Positions 9,569 through 19,705 of a DNA stretch of 64,000 nt are shown in pieces. The stretch is from ENR-C587 sp942493235 (lineage in GTDB: Bacteria; Bacteroidota; Ignavibacteria; Kapaibacteriales; UBA2268), in the NCBI GenBank assembly GCA_942493235.1, contig OW818676.1, positions 248,001 through 312,000 on the forward strand, in the 5' to 3' direction. The position numbers and the translations under genes are program-made. Position 1 is the stretch's first letter; each line of letters begins with the position of its first letter. The notes beneath the pieces are model-generated. The model did no database searches. It had not been told where the DNA came from and saw only the letters and a list, made by a program, of their open reading frames with translations.

Positions 9569-9955
9569 TTATGCAAAAACTGCCGAATCAATATCCGTTA
9601 TTATATTCGATTGCAAATTTTCTTTATTTACAACGGTGATAACGGTTCTGTTTGGAACGCTAACAATAAATGCTTTCTCATCCATAAGAATTAGCGACTC
9701 GTTAGCTCCTTTTTCGTCAGCTTTATTAATGGCTGTCTCTAACCTGTCAATTTCAGTACTTGTCAAATTAATATCTCTGCTGGTCAACCTTGATTGGGCA
9801 TGTGCCGAGAATTTAACTTTATCAAGCTCCTGAGTAAAAATGTCTTGAAAAGACGAATTAGTTTGAGTAACATCTGCCGGAAACGATTGCCTATTTAATT
9901 CCCTGACTCCACCTATAGGCATAAACGGCAGACTTACTCCATCAATAGACTGCAT
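9569..9955 (-). CDS. flagellar operon protein, TIGR02530-like
   Basis: A 128-residue soluble protein with no signal peptide. It matches the small TIGR02530-type flagellar operon proteins that sit beside flgD/flgE in many phyla. The core FSAHAQSRLTSRDINLTSTE is followed by a helix and the strand pair ESLILMDEKAFIVSVPNRTVITVV, which is the recognisable family pattern. The role is not established; position suggests hook assembly or its regulation. It starts 37 bp after flgD ends on the same strand (GGAGGTG upstream of ATG 9955) and precedes flgE. Family call is from motif memory plus neighbourhood. Confidence 0.75.
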   Translation of the reverse strand: MQSIDGVSLPFMPIGGVRELNRQSFPADVTQTNSSFQDIFTQELDKVKFSAHAQSRLTSRDINLTSTEIDRLETAINKADEKGANESLILMDEKAFIVSVPNRTVITVVNKENLQSNIITDIDSAVFA

Positions 9956-9992
9956 ATCAATGCACCTCCTTTACTAATATTACATATTAGCG

Positions 9993-10679
9993 TTAGACCG
10001 AAATATCAGATACATAAGCTAATGGGACTTCTACCCCATTAATCACTAATTTAGTACCATCTGAAGCGAATTTCACAGATTCTATAGTGCCATAAGTATA
10101 AGTGTCAGGAGTAAATGTACTTCCGCTCGAATTGCATGCCGATACAGAGAAACTGTATTCGCCTTCGCTAACCGTATTTCCGGAATCATCTTTTCCATCC
10201 CACTCGAAAGTATGTTCACCATTTTTCAATTCTAATCCACTAAGGTCTATTGTGCGAACAATAGAACCATTTTCATTTTTAACCACTATTTCTCCTTCCG
10301 AGCAAACAGTAGCTAAATTATACCCGATTTTAATCGGATTCTCACCGTCATAAACTGCTTCGTTCCATAGGGCTTTGGAATTCTTGCCCAATAGACCGGG
10401 TAGTGCCGTATTTTGCATCGTTTGCGACAAAGTCTGATATGATGATGTCTGCTCTTCAAGCAGAGATTTAATATCTGTCAATTGCTCAAGCTGCGAAAAT
10501 TGAGCTAACTGACTGGCAAATTCTTGATTATCATAAGGTTTCAATGGGTTCTGAGATTTTAACTGCAAAGTTAGTAAATTCAGAAAGTCCAATTTGTCCT
10601 CACTTGCCTTATTTGTCGTCGATGTCGAATATGCCGAGCTATAGCCGGATAATTGTGTGCTTGAGACTGCTGTCGACAT
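9993..10679 (-). CDS. flgD: flagellar hook capping protein FlgD
   Basis: The scaffold that caps the growing hook and lets FlgE subunits polymerise. Of 228 residues, the N-terminal FlgD region is plain: DKLDFLNLLTLQLKSQNPLK at about 28-47 followed by DNQEFASQLAQFSQLEQLT. After a linker comes an Ig-like/Tudor-like half with the FlgD pattern NGEHTFEWDGKDDSGN and VSEGEYSFSVSA. Length is normal. AGGAGGT lies just upstream of ATG 10679. The gene is 23 bp from fliK and 37 bp from the TIGR02530 gene, consistent with one transcript. Confidence 0.92.
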   Translation of the reverse strand: MSTAVSSTQLSGYSSAYSTSTTNKASEDKLDFLNLLTLQLKSQNPLKPYDNQEFASQLAQFSQLEQLTDIKSLLEEQTSSYQTLSQTMQNTALPGLLGKNSKALWNEAVYDGENPIKIGYNLATVCSEGEIVVKNENGSIVRTIDLSGLELKNGEHTFEWDGKDDSGNTVSEGEYSFSVSACNSSGSTFTPDTYTYGTIESVKFASDGTKLVINGVEVPLAYVSDISV

Positions 10680-10702
10680 TGTTCTACCTCCTTGTTATTT
10701 AA

Positions 10703-12223
10703 TTAGATGTATCTCTCAAGTGAACCATTATTTATATTTGAGTTCGCTTGAGTAGGTAGTTCATCATCGGTCAGATTATCTAAATTTACTCCTCTGAAAG
10801 TATTTAAATATTCCTTCTTTATTCCGGATTCTTCCTGTTGAGAACTTCCCCCTTCGTTAGACCTGTTACCGCTTGTATCTGCGTTACTGTTTGTTGTCTG
10901 CTGCTCGACTTCGGCAGATTCAATTTTAATACCGTTGCTATTTAATTTATCTTTTAATGCCGAAAGCTGGCTTTCGATTGACTGAACAGCTTCTTTTGAA
11001 TCAGCTTTAAAATTAATAGTAGCGGTATTGCCGGTTAAGGTAATATTAATTGTAAGTTTGCCCAAATTGGCAGGCTCCAAATATAATTTCGCCTGCTGAG
11101 TTGAGTTGCTCGGCATATCTTTGATTAGTTTATTAACATAGCGAGGAATATCATTTACATTTACCCTTCCCTGCTCGTCATATTCTTCGTTAATCATCGA
11201 TACCCTTGCCGCCTGTGTGTTTGTTTCGTTTACCGTATTGCTTGAATTTATTGCAAATTCTTGAATCTGCTTTTCAAAATTTTGAGCTTGCTTCTTTTGC
11301 TCGCTGTTAGATTGCGAATTGTTTGACTGCTCGCCCGAACCATTACTAACATTCGTAGTGGCAACGGTATTGCTTTGACTTTGAGTCGTATTTTGTGTGT
11401 TATTCTGCTCATCAGCTTTAGCTTGGCTGCTATTTGATGATTGGCTAACGCTTGCTTGTACAGTTTTATTTATAGCCGTATTCGAAGAAACATTACTTGC
11501 ATTAACTTGTTCATTGGTTGATTTGCTTATATTTTGAGTATTATCAACCGGAGCATTAATTGAAGTTAGATTCTCTATAACAGCCGAATTACTTTCAAGT
11601 TTAGTTTTATTGCTTATATTTATTATTGTACTTGGATTCGATTGTCCGGAATTAGTTTCAGCAGTTATAGTATTAGTTGCTTGCGAACTAATATTCAAAG
11701 TATCACTTTTTACATTAATTTGTTCAATTATCTTCGATGTAAACGTATTTAATGATTGTGCATCAGTCTTAGTATCAAATATTTTCTGCATCAATGCAAA
11801 AGAATTATCTGCTGATTGAACCTGCTCACCGCTAAGTTTGCTTTTTATCAGTTCTAATGCCTGCTTAATATCTTCAAGGCTGATTCCGTTAAGGTTAGTC
11901 CCCGATAACATTGAGCTAATCGACTCATCGCTCATTTGCCCGTTTACCGTTAGGTTATTATTAAACAATTGCATAAAACTATTGTTAAGTAGCAGAATAG
12001 AAACCAGAGCATTTTCATTACTTGTGCTCTGTTCTGTATTCTCTGACTCAATTAGTTCATTAGTATCGACATCGCCGTTTTTACTTTCGGTACTGATATC
12101 GTTACTCATTCCGGCTAAATTCATGAGAATTTCAAAACCGGAACCCGAACTCTGGCTATTATCAACCTTTGATGTAGATAATTGCACATTGTTGAGGCTA
12201 TTATTGACAATTGTATTTATCAT
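10703..12223 (-). CDS. fliK: flagellar hook-length control protein FliK
   Basis: The secreted ruler that sets hook length and triggers the export switch. The first 340 residues are Ser/Thr/Asn/Gln-rich and low complexity, as in other FliK proteins. The C-terminal Flg_hook domain, about 370-450, is recognisable by AKLYLEPANLGKLTINITLT and later NGIKIESAEVEQQ. The longest frame opens at GTG 12241, but AGGGA lies nine bases before ATG 12223, so ATG is preferred (506 residues). It is the first gene of the hook set (fliK-flgD-TIGR02530-flgE). The substrate and pathway assignment follows from the family; the domain is seen directly. Confidence 0.9.
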   Translation of the reverse strand: MINTIVNNSLNNVQLSTSKVDNSQSSGSGFEILMNLAGMSNDISTESKNGDVDTNELIESENTEQSTSNENALVSILLLNNSFMQLFNNNLTVNGQMSDESISSMLSGTNLNGISLEDIKQALELIKSKLSGEQVQSADNSFALMQKIFDTKTDAQSLNTFTSKIIEQINVKSDTLNISSQATNTITAETNSGQSNPSTIINISNKTKLESNSAVIENLTSINAPVDNTQNISKSTNEQVNASNVSSNTAINKTVQASVSQSSNSSQAKADEQNNTQNTTQSQSNTVATTNVSNGSGEQSNNSQSNSEQKKQAQNFEKQIQEFAINSSNTVNETNTQAARVSMINEEYDEQGRVNVNDIPRYVNKLIKDMPSNSTQQAKLYLEPANLGKLTINITLTGNTATINFKADSKEAVQSIESQLSALKDKLNSNGIKIESAEVEQQTTNSNADTSGNRSNEGGSSQQEESGIKKEYLNTFRGVNLDNLTDDELPTQANSNINNGSLERYI

Positions 12224-12505
12224 TTCGGTGCTTCCCTGCACTTATTAATAGTCTAATTCTTTATTTTATTGAATTTGACTTGCATTTTCCTAATACAAAT
12301 TTCTTATATATATGTCAAACTCATTTCAATATTTACAATTTCAATGCCATAATATTCGGAATTGTTCAGTTCGCCTCATGTTTTCTTATTTAATATCAAT
12401 TTCTACATATAATTATTTTAGACATCTGTCCAAAAGCCATTCTCTTATTACTATGCTCTGCGTATAATTATATTATTTCACTCTATACTATGCTCTGTTT
12501 ATAAT

Positions 12506-12736
12506 AAGGCTATTGCAAAAGTCCAAATTATTTATTTACTGCTAATATTTCAAAGTTTTCAAACTTCTAAATGCTTATGAAGATGTTGTCAAAACGTCAT
12601 TCTGAGTGTAACGAAGAATCCAGAATTATCAGCATTTAGCTTTATCTGGATTCTTCACTTCGTTCAGAATGACAACTTTTTAGTTAGCCTCTTGAACAAA
12701 TTGAAATTGAAAATTATATAGTTTTGCAACAGACTT
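12506..12736. repeat. ~230-bp MITE-like element with AAGGCTATTGCAAAA-type ends and 5-bp duplication
   Basis: It starts AAGGCTATTGCAAAAGTCC and ends TTTTGCAACAGACTT, an imperfect terminal inverted repeat (13 of 15). ATAAT flanks both sides, a likely 5-bp target duplication. Inside, 12596-12675, is the shared hairpin core. Near-full copies lie at 41412-41662 and, inverted, at 63522-63771. The rest of 12224-12835 shows no gene. Confidence 0.85.
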
Positions 12737-12830
12737 ATAATTATACTATTTCTCTAAATACTAAGTTCTGTATAACAATGCACTAATTAAAATTCAATAT
12801 TTACCACTAATGAATTTACCTATAAATATA

Positions 12831-12860
12831 AAAACTCATCCGTAATTATTATCGAATGAG
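12831..12860 (-). terminator. terminator after tRNA-Leu
   Basis: On the minus strand CTCATTCG (12853-12860) pairs with CGGATGAG (12835-12842), with one G-U pair and a 10-base loop. It is followed by TTTT. It lies 26 bp past the tRNA 3' end. Confidence 0.7.
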
Positions 12861-12885
12861 CTGTTAAAAATTAAAATGATAATTG

Positions 12886-12969
12886 TGCCCGAAACAGGAC
12901 TTGAACCTGCACCCCCTTGCGAGGACTACAACCTGAATGTAGCGCGTCTGCCAATTTCGCCATTCGGGC
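12886..12969 (-). tRNA. tRNA-Leu (anticodon CAG)
   Basis: Read on the minus strand, an 84-base cloverleaf is clear. The acceptor stem is GCCCGAA/TTCGGGC with discriminator A. The D arm is GGCGAAATTGGCAGACGC. The anticodon stem CTACA/TGTAG encloses TTCAGGT, giving anticodon CAG. The long class II variable arm is typical of leucine tRNA, and the T arm contains GGTTCAAGTCC. The 3' CCA is not encoded. It stands alone between repeats and the efflux operon. Confidence 0.95.
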
Positions 12970-13087
12970 ATCATTTATAGTTAGCAAATATAAATATTTA
13001 TAAGCGAATTATCAAAAGATTTTCTCCATATTTACTCGATTTTCCATTTATTAGCTTATACGGAAAGCTTAGCATATACTAAGAATC

Positions 13088-14386
13088 CTAAAACTCGGCT
13101 ATTAATTGTTTGATTTTTGTCTCGGCAATTTTTAAATTATATCGAAAGTTCAGCAATCGGGTTGAAGACTGCATGTAGTCGTCTTGTGCCTGATGAACCT
13201 CCAGCGATGTAGTCCTTCCGTATTTCAATTTGTCAATTACTATTTCCAAATTTTCTTTAGCTAAATTAATATTATCAGACTCAATATTGTGCAATTCTTT
13301 TTGATTTTCAAAATCAGTCAACAAATTATCTAATTCGGTTTGTAATTGAATTTTAAGATATGTTAATTCATACTCGGAGGACTGAACTTGCATCTTAGAC
13401 TCCGCTATTTTCCGGTCTGTTTCGCCACCGCTATATATAGGAAACGATAAATTAGCACCGAGCTGAGGTCCCAAACTTCTATTGAGAAGCATAGAGCCAT
13501 CTGAATTTTTTGAATTTGAAAAATAATAACCTGCAGATATATTCAACTGCGGTAGATATTCCGAACGGATTTCTTCTATTGCTAATTTAGCTATTTCAAT
13601 TTGCTTTTGATAAGCTAATATATTCATATTTGAATTATTTAATTTATCAATAATGCTATTTCTGTCTGGAGTGAAATCTACCGGTATAGAATCGGTAACT
13701 TCGTAATCCATATAGTTAGAATCGCCCAATAAATCATATAATTCTTTTTTTAGGGATTTGATATTAAATTCCTGAGTTATAGAATTCTCTCGTACTATGT
13801 TTAAATCAATCTTAGCTTGCAGTAAATCAGTTTTAGCAAGAGTACCGGCATTAAATCCGGCATCGGCAATTTTGACCCTCTCCTGATTATAATTCATTAC
13901 TTCATTGATTGACTTTAGCTGTTGCTTCTGCTTAATTATCTCATAATATTTTGCTCTGATTTGATAAATTGTATTCTGAACTTGTGCTTTATACTGTACT
14001 TCACCAAGAGCTTGGATTTGATTTAATTTATCTTTACTGACAAACATTTTGCCACCGTCATAAATTGTCCAATTCAATTCGGCTCCGGCACTCAGTGCAG
14101 TAGTTGATAGCGAAGAATAGTCCGAATTTGCTCCGCTCGAATACTCCTGATGAATATTATTGACTTCATAAGTAGCCCCTCCCCTTAAAGCAATTTCCGG
14201 TAGCATGCCGGCATTTCCTTTTGTGTTATTGATAATTGTAATGTCAGCTTTATTTCGGGCTATCATTATATTATAATTATTCTTGAGTGATTTGCTAATC
14301 GCATCATCAAGAGTCATAATCTGCTGAGCATTAAGCATAAGCGATTGGATTATCGTTATTATTATCAGTAAATATATTTTTTTCAT
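13088..14386 (-). CDS. TolC-family outer-membrane efflux channel
   Basis: The outer-membrane exit duct of the tripartite RND pump encoded just upstream. Residues 1-20 are a signal peptide ending LNAQQ. Two OEP halves follow, beginning with the family motif MTLDDAISKSLKNNYNI (about 24-40) and, in the second half, about 240-420, with long amphipathic helices (ENLEIVIDKLKYGRTTSLEV). Length 432 matches TolC/OprM relatives. No N-terminal lipobox cysteine is seen, so it is more TolC-like than OprM-like. It is 104 bp after the pump gene on the same strand. The substrate cannot be read from sequence. Confidence 0.9.
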   Translation of the reverse strand: MKKIYLLIIITIIQSLMLNAQQIMTLDDAISKSLKNNYNIMIARNKADITIINNTKGNAGMLPEIALRGGATYEVNNIHQEYSSGANSDYSSLSTTALSAGAELNWTIYDGGKMFVSKDKLNQIQALGEVQYKAQVQNTIYQIRAKYYEIIKQKQQLKSINEVMNYNQERVKIADAGFNAGTLAKTDLLQAKIDLNIVRENSITQEFNIKSLKKELYDLLGDSNYMDYEVTDSIPVDFTPDRNSIIDKLNNSNMNILAYQKQIEIAKLAIEEIRSEYLPQLNISAGYYFSNSKNSDGSMLLNRSLGPQLGANLSFPIYSGGETDRKIAESKMQVQSSEYELTYLKIQLQTELDNLLTDFENQKELHNIESDNINLAKENLEIVIDKLKYGRTTSLEVHQAQDDYMQSSTRLLNFRYNLKIAETKIKQLIAEF

Positions 14387-14490
14387 AATTATAATTTCAA
14401 ATTAAAATATAAATTCTATACTAAATACTATATCAAATATCATCTTAATATTATCTTAAATAAAATCTTAAATATTAAGAGGGATTAAAA

Positions 14491-17400
14491 TCATTTATTT
14501 GTTTTAGACATAACTATATAAATTACCGGTATAACAAATAATGTTAACAGCAAAGAGAATAATAATCCTCCGACCACTACTATACCCAGCGGAACACGAC
14601 TTTGAGCACCGGCTCCCAAAGCAAATGCTATAGGTAACGCTCCGAATATTGTAGCAAGAGAAGTCATCAGTATAGGTCGTAATCTGGCAGCTGCAGCTTC
14701 AAATGCTGCGGCACTTTTGTCCAAACCGAGTTTACGCTTTTGATTTGAAAATTCTACAATTAATATCCCGTTTTTTGTAACTATACCGATTAAAAGAATC
14801 ATACCGATTTCAGAAAATATATTCAATGTCTGGTTAAATATCCATAGCGAAAGCATTGCCCCGGCTATTGCCATCGGTACAGTTAACATAATTATAAAGG
14901 GGTCTCGAAAACTCTCGAACTGAGCTGCAAGTACCAAATAAATAAGCACTAAAGCCAATAGCAAAGCAAACCATATATTAGAGCTTGATTCGGCAAAATC
15001 TCTCGACTGACCGGTTAATGCTGTATTGAATGTCGGGTCTAATAGCTTTTCGGCAATTGTTTGCATTTCTTCAATTCCTTCGCCAAGTGCTCTACCATCT
15101 GCCAAATTTGCCGATATAGTTGCTGATTTGTATCTGTTATAATGATAGAGAATCGGTGGGTTACTGTTCTCGCTAATTTTCACAAGATTATCTAATTGGA
15201 GCATATTATTGGTGTTAGAGCGTACATACACCGATGAAATATTTTCCGGTACGCTTCTGTCCTTACGAGCTACCTGTCCGATTATATAATATTGTTTGTT
15301 ATTTCTCAGAAAATAACCGTATCGGCTACCACTATATGATAATGATAAGGCATCGGCAACATCTTTCTCACTTACACCAAGACTATTGGATTTTAATCTG
15401 TCAACTACTATATTTATCTCAGGTTTATTAAATTTCAAATCTACATCTACATTACTAAATACCGGGCTTTGCTGTGCTAAATCCATAAACTTAGGCAGTA
15501 CCTGCCGAATTTTCTCAAAGTCAAGATTCTGCAGAGTAAATTGAACCGGAAGCCCTCGCGAATTTGATGTTGAAATAGTAGGTTCTTGAGTAGGTATTAT
15601 TCTTGCATCTCCGATAGTAGAATATAGCTTGAGCATTTTCTCAACAATTTGCTTTTGTGTCCTGTTTCTCTCGTTCGGCTCAGATAAAAAGCTCATTACA
15701 TTGCCCGAATTTACACTTCCTCCTGCCCCCATTGCTCCATATCGAGCAAGTACGTAATTTGCTTCGGGAAATGAATCAATACTTAATTGAGCTAATCTAT
15801 CTATCAGATTCCGAGTAGTAGCGAATTCCATTCCTTCAGGAGCTGTAACAGCCGTTCTGATAAAGCTATGGTCTTCCATCGGAGCTAATTCTGATTTTAA
15901 TACTTTTGATAGCCCAAATATAATTGAAAAACATATTACAATAATCGCAAACGAAAGCCATTTATTATTGATAAAATATGTCAATATTTTTCGATATATA
16001 TTTTCTATCCCTACAAATATCCATTCCGTACTTAGGTAAAATTTTGAATGTCCGGTAGAGCTACCAAGTTTTACATTTAATACCGGAGTCAAAGTCAAAG
16101 ATACTAATGCTGAAATCAAAACTGCACTTGCCACTACTATACCGAACTCACGAAATAATCTGCCTGTAAAACCCTCTAAAAATATTACAGGAATAAATAC
16201 TATTGCAAGAGTTAAAGAAGTAGAGACTACTGCAAAGAATATTTCTCGAGCACCTTCAAACGCGGCTTTCCATTTGTCCATTCCGGCTTCTATTCGCTTG
16301 TATATATTCTCGGTAACTACTATTCCGTCATCTACTACTAATCCCGTTGCCAGCACAATACCCATAAGAGTAAGTATATTAATTGAAAATCCGAATATAT
16401 ACATCACAAAGAAAGTACCGATTAATGATACCGGAATATCTATAAGCGGTCTCAGTGCGATTACCCAATTTCTAAAGAATAAGAAAATTATTATAACTAC
16501 TAATAAAATTGCTATTATCAAAGTTTCTATCACATCGGTTACGGACTGACGTACAAATATTGATTTATCTCTGGCAATAATCAATTCCATTCCCTGAGGT
16601 AAATTTTTCCTCACTTGGTCTAATCGTTTGTAGAATTCATCGGCAATCTGAATATTATTTGCTCCGGGGAGTGGCAATAATGCAAGCATTATGCCGGTGT
16701 AACCGTTTATTTTCGCTCCCATTTCTTCATTTTGAGGACCTAAAACGGCATTTCCAATATCGGACAATTTAACTATCTGGTCGGAGGTCTGCTTGATTAT
16801 CATATTATTGAAATCATCTTCGCTGCTCAATCTTCCTATAGTTTTTACTATTAATTCGGTCGCCGAGCCTCTGATTTTTCCGCCGGGCATTTCTACATTC
16901 TCTTTTGCAAGTGCATTTTTAACATCGCTTGCAGTCAGATTATAAGCCGCCATTTTATTTGGGTCAAGCCATAATCTCATTGCCGGTCTTTGCTGCCCGT
17001 ATATTGATACGGAACTTATACCTTCGATAGTCTGGAATTTTTCCAAAAGTATATTTTCGGCATAGTCACTCAATTCAATACCATTCATCATTGTGCTTTG
17101 TACGGCAAGCATTATTATAGCATCGCTGTTGGCATCTGCTTTAGTAACGGCAGGTTGAGCATCTATATCTTGAGGCAGATTTTTCATAGCCTGTGATGTC
17201 TTATCTCTTACATCATTTGCAGCTTTTTCTAAATCGGAATTAAGGTCAAACTCAACTGTTATGTTGCTTGATCCAATTGATGACTGAGAGGAAATTGATT
17301 TAACCCCCTCTATCCCATTGATTGCCTTTTCGAGAGGTTCAGTAATTTGCGATTCTATAATTTCCGCATTTGCTCCCGTATATGATGTCTGTACCGTTAT

Positions 17401-17532
17401 TACCGGTGGGTCGATTGCCGGAAACAGCCTGACTCCAAGAAAATTATATCCAACGGCTCCCATTAATACAATTATTAAGCTTAATACAATTGCTCCAACA
17501 GGACGCTTAAGTGCTATATCTGATATTAACAT
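14491..17532 (-). CDS. RND-family efflux pump, inner-membrane transporter (AcrB/HAE1 type)
   Basis: A proton-driven multidrug or solute exporter of 1013 residues with the usual 12-segment plan: one helix at about 10-30, a large periplasmic loop, helices about 335-530, a second loop, and helices about 845-1005. The proton-relay pair is visible in LATGLVVDDGIVVTEN (about 395-410), and the matching lysine is in GIVTKNGILIVEF (about 925). The N-terminus has the HAE1 pattern RLFPAIDPPVITVQTSYTGA. It begins three bases after the adaptor stop, so it is translationally linked to it. The sequence is closer to HAE1-type organic-solute exporters than to CusA: no metal-site methionines are evident. Confidence 0.93.
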   Translation of the reverse strand: MLISDIALKRPVGAIVLSLIIVLMGAVGYNFLGVRLFPAIDPPVITVQTSYTGANAEIIESQITEPLEKAINGIEGVKSISSQSSIGSSNITVEFDLNSDLEKAANDVRDKTSQAMKNLPQDIDAQPAVTKADANSDAIIMLAVQSTMMNGIELSDYAENILLEKFQTIEGISSVSIYGQQRPAMRLWLDPNKMAAYNLTASDVKNALAKENVEMPGGKIRGSATELIVKTIGRLSSEDDFNNMIIKQTSDQIVKLSDIGNAVLGPQNEEMGAKINGYTGIMLALLPLPGANNIQIADEFYKRLDQVRKNLPQGMELIIARDKSIFVRQSVTDVIETLIIAILLVVIIIFLFFRNWVIALRPLIDIPVSLIGTFFVMYIFGFSINILTLMGIVLATGLVVDDGIVVTENIYKRIEAGMDKWKAAFEGAREIFFAVVSTSLTLAIVFIPVIFLEGFTGRLFREFGIVVASAVLISALVSLTLTPVLNVKLGSSTGHSKFYLSTEWIFVGIENIYRKILTYFINNKWLSFAIIVICFSIIFGLSKVLKSELAPMEDHSFIRTAVTAPEGMEFATTRNLIDRLAQLSIDSFPEANYVLARYGAMGAGGSVNSGNVMSFLSEPNERNRTQKQIVEKMLKLYSTIGDARIIPTQEPTISTSNSRGLPVQFTLQNLDFEKIRQVLPKFMDLAQQSPVFSNVDVDLKFNKPEINIVVDRLKSNSLGVSEKDVADALSLSYSGSRYGYFLRNNKQYYIIGQVARKDRSVPENISSVYVRSNTNNMLQLDNLVKISENSNPPILYHYNRYKSATISANLADGRALGEGIEEMQTIAEKLLDPTFNTALTGQSRDFAESSSNIWFALLLALVLIYLVLAAQFESFRDPFIIMLTVPMAIAGAMLSLWIFNQTLNIFSEIGMILLIGIVTKNGILIVEFSNQKRKLGLDKSAAAFEAAAARLRPILMTSLATIFGALPIAFALGAGAQSRVPLGIVVVGGLLFSLLLTLFVIPVIYIVMSKTNK

Positions 17533-17535
17533 ATA

Positions 17536-18600
17536 TTATTCGCTGATTTTAGAATATAAAATTTTGGCATTTTCTTTTAAAAATAGTACGCCACTGGTAA
17601 TCACAGTATCTCCGGATTGAAGCCCGTCGAGAATTTCAATCTTGTCTGCTTGTCGAATTCCGGTTTTTACTTTAACAAAATGAGCTTTACCATTGCGGGC
17701 TATGATTACTTTGTTTTCGTATTCCTGTGGAATTAATGACTGAGTAGGTATCATTAGTGCATTTTGATTTTCACTTAATCGCAAGTTTACCAAAGCAAAA
17801 GCTCCGGCTAATAATTCTTTTGCAGGCTTTTCAATCAATGCTCTTACTTTCAAATTACGCGTATTACCGTCTATACTTTGTTCAGTTGCTATTACTTTTG
17901 CAGTATAGATTTTTTCGTTATTAGATAATTTAAAATCTACCTTTAGCCCTGCTCGTAGCTGAGCACTATACCTCTCGGGAACAAAGAAGTCTAACTTCAA
18001 TTTATTATCCGTACGTATAGTTGCCAATACTGTCGATGATGTAACCATTGCTCCGTTACTAATGTTTCGTAGCCCGATTACACCGTCGAAAGGTGCCAAG
18101 ACTTCGGTTTTGCGAATCATTGATTTTTGATATTCAATATCTGATTTGATTGTGCTTACTTGCAACTGAGTTTGGTCAAATTCATTTTGGCTGATACCGT
18201 TTACTTTAATTAATTCAGCCTGCCTCTTTAATATCTGCTCTTGTAAAGCTAATTGGGATTGAAGTTTTTTTAGTGTAGCCTGAAGGTCTTCATCAAACAA
18301 CTTCACCAATAATGTACCTTTTTTTACGAGTTTACCTTCCGGCAAATTAATTTTTACAATTCTACCGGAGACTTCATTTTTCAGCTCTACTTCGTCAACC
18401 GCCAGTAAATTACCATTGATGGAAATCTCGTCTATCAATAACGTAGGCTTTAATACGTAAGCATCAACTTTTTTGAGTACATTTTTTTTAATCGTCTTTT
18501 GTGGGGAATCATTTTGTGGCTTTAAAACAATTATAATAACGATTACTGCTATTATTGCCAATATTATAGAACTAATCCGTGCAATACGTTTATTTTTCAT
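17536..18600 (-). CDS. RND efflux periplasmic adaptor (membrane fusion protein)
   Basis: It links the inner-membrane pump to the outer-membrane channel. An N-terminal membrane anchor at about 7-27 is followed by the split lipoyl/hairpin layout. The first lipoyl half VSGRIVKINLPEGKLVKKGT is at about 75-95, then a helical hairpin about 105-155, then the second half APFDGVIGLRNISNGAMV. Beta-barrel and membrane-proximal domains follow. Length 354 is standard. It is first of the three genes adaptor-pump-channel. No linked TetR or MarR regulator is visible, so control is unknown. Confidence 0.92.
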   Translation of the reverse strand: MKNKRIARISSIILAIIAVIVIIIVLKPQNDSPQKTIKKNVLKKVDAYVLKPTLLIDEISINGNLLAVDEVELKNEVSGRIVKINLPEGKLVKKGTLLVKLFDEDLQATLKKLQSQLALQEQILKRQAELIKVNGISQNEFDQTQLQVSTIKSDIEYQKSMIRKTEVLAPFDGVIGLRNISNGAMVTSSTVLATIRTDNKLKLDFFVPERYSAQLRAGLKVDFKLSNNEKIYTAKVIATEQSIDGNTRNLKVRALIEKPAKELLAGAFALVNLRLSENQNALMIPTQSLIPQEYENKVIIARNGKAHFVKVKTGIRQADKIEILDGLQSGDTVITSGVLFLKENAKILYSKISE

Positions 18601-18882
18601 TTTTACTTACTATAAGTCCATAATAAAAAATTTGAGACGAAAAAGTCCTCTTTATATTGATTCTTAGAATTATACTATTAAGTAATATTAGCAGTTGAAA
18701 AATTTGAAGCATATTAGTCTTTGCCCTCTACCATTCGATACTTTTGGGGCAGTGTAAAAGCCGAAATAATTAATTAAAGGGAATTTAAGAGCTTGTCTAA
18801 TAAACCGTCACTTTGTATTACTTTGTACATAATTTAATTCGAGCATTACCAAAGTCTAATCTTATAGATTTTAACCATTCTC

Positions 18883-19563
18883 TACAGAGCCTGTGTAAAA
18901 ACCTATTAATACTGTTTTAAAACTAATTACAATTTCTCCCAATACTTGTTTCCCCACGCTGAAGAGGCTGTGTAAAAACCTTTGATTGCTACCGTTTTTT
19001 CAACAAAAACAAAGTACTCAAAGTCTCAGATGAGGTTGTCTAAAAAGTAAAAACATTTCAAAATCGTCATTCTGAGTTACTGACCACCAGCTACGCGACT
19101 GGTAAAACAATACAATGACAACAAAAAAAACGTGTATATTGAAAATTTTTGAAATTGCCTGGGAACGTATTGAAAAGAAGGTAAAAAGACTTGGGTGCAT
19201 TCTCATTAATGTGTCTTAAAATTCGAGTGTTAATGAAAACACTTATTGGGATATATTTTCGGATAACACTTTTAAATATCGGATAAATCATTGTGAATAT
19301 TGCGTTTACAAGGACACTCAAGAAATGATGTCATTAACAGTGTAACGAAGAATCCAGAGTTATCAACAAGTTAGCATTATCTGGATTCTTCACTTCGTTC
19401 AGAATGACAATTTTTTAGTCAGCCACTTGAATGGTGCTGGGAATAATATTTGCCGTCTTGTGGCAGTATTTACACAGCCTCTGAAGCGTGGGGTTGATTA
19501 GAGAAGAAGATAAAAACTGCGGAAATTTGCAGTAGATTAGTAGTATTTACACAGCCTCTACAG
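18883..19563. repeat. cluster of nested MITE-like elements
   Basis: Within the gene-free gap 18601-19938 a complete outer element runs 18952-19493. The left end is tccccacgctgaagaggctg then tgtaaaaac. The right end is gtatttacacagcctctgaa then gcgtgggg. It contains the inner element (gaggttgtctaaaaagt ... tttttagtcagcc) and its hairpin core, which is interrupted (see 19078-19338). Truncated extra ends lie at 18885-18960 and 19536-19563, facing outward, as if further copies had inserted at the ends. Confidence 0.8.
19078..19338. mobile_element. 261-bp insertion splitting a MITE hairpin core
   Basis: Intact copies read ctgagtgtaacgaag. Here ctgagt is followed by 261 foreign bases, and the repeat resumes as agtgtaacgaag, so AGT is present on both sides as a possible 3-bp target duplication. 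The insert ends resemble each other as an imperfect inverted pair (TTACTGACC and TTAATGACA). Frames in it are short and I recognise no transposase. It may be a small non-autonomous element or a remnant of a larger one. Confidence 0.55.
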
Positions 19564-19639
19564 CGTGGTGTTCATGAAATAACTACTGTCTTATCCTCTC
19601 CGTAGTATATTCCAGAAATTGGTTTTTCTAATTCTTATC

Positions 19640-19705
19640 CCCCACTATTCTCTATCCTCTATCCCCTATCCTCTATCCCCTATCCTCTATCCCCTATCCC
19701 CTATC
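19640..19705. repeat. degenerate CTATCC-type microsatellite
   Basis: About ten alternating copies of ctatcc and ctatcccc occur in a row. The remainder of 19564-19938 is AT-rich without a gene. It serves as the upstream region of the secreted protein at 19939. Confidence 0.75.

Noticed and set aside
19018..19321. Overlapping minus-strand ORFs as a transposase
   Set aside because: They overlap the repeat core and the 261-bp insertion, are under 80 codons, and show no DDE, HUH or tyrosine transposase motif.
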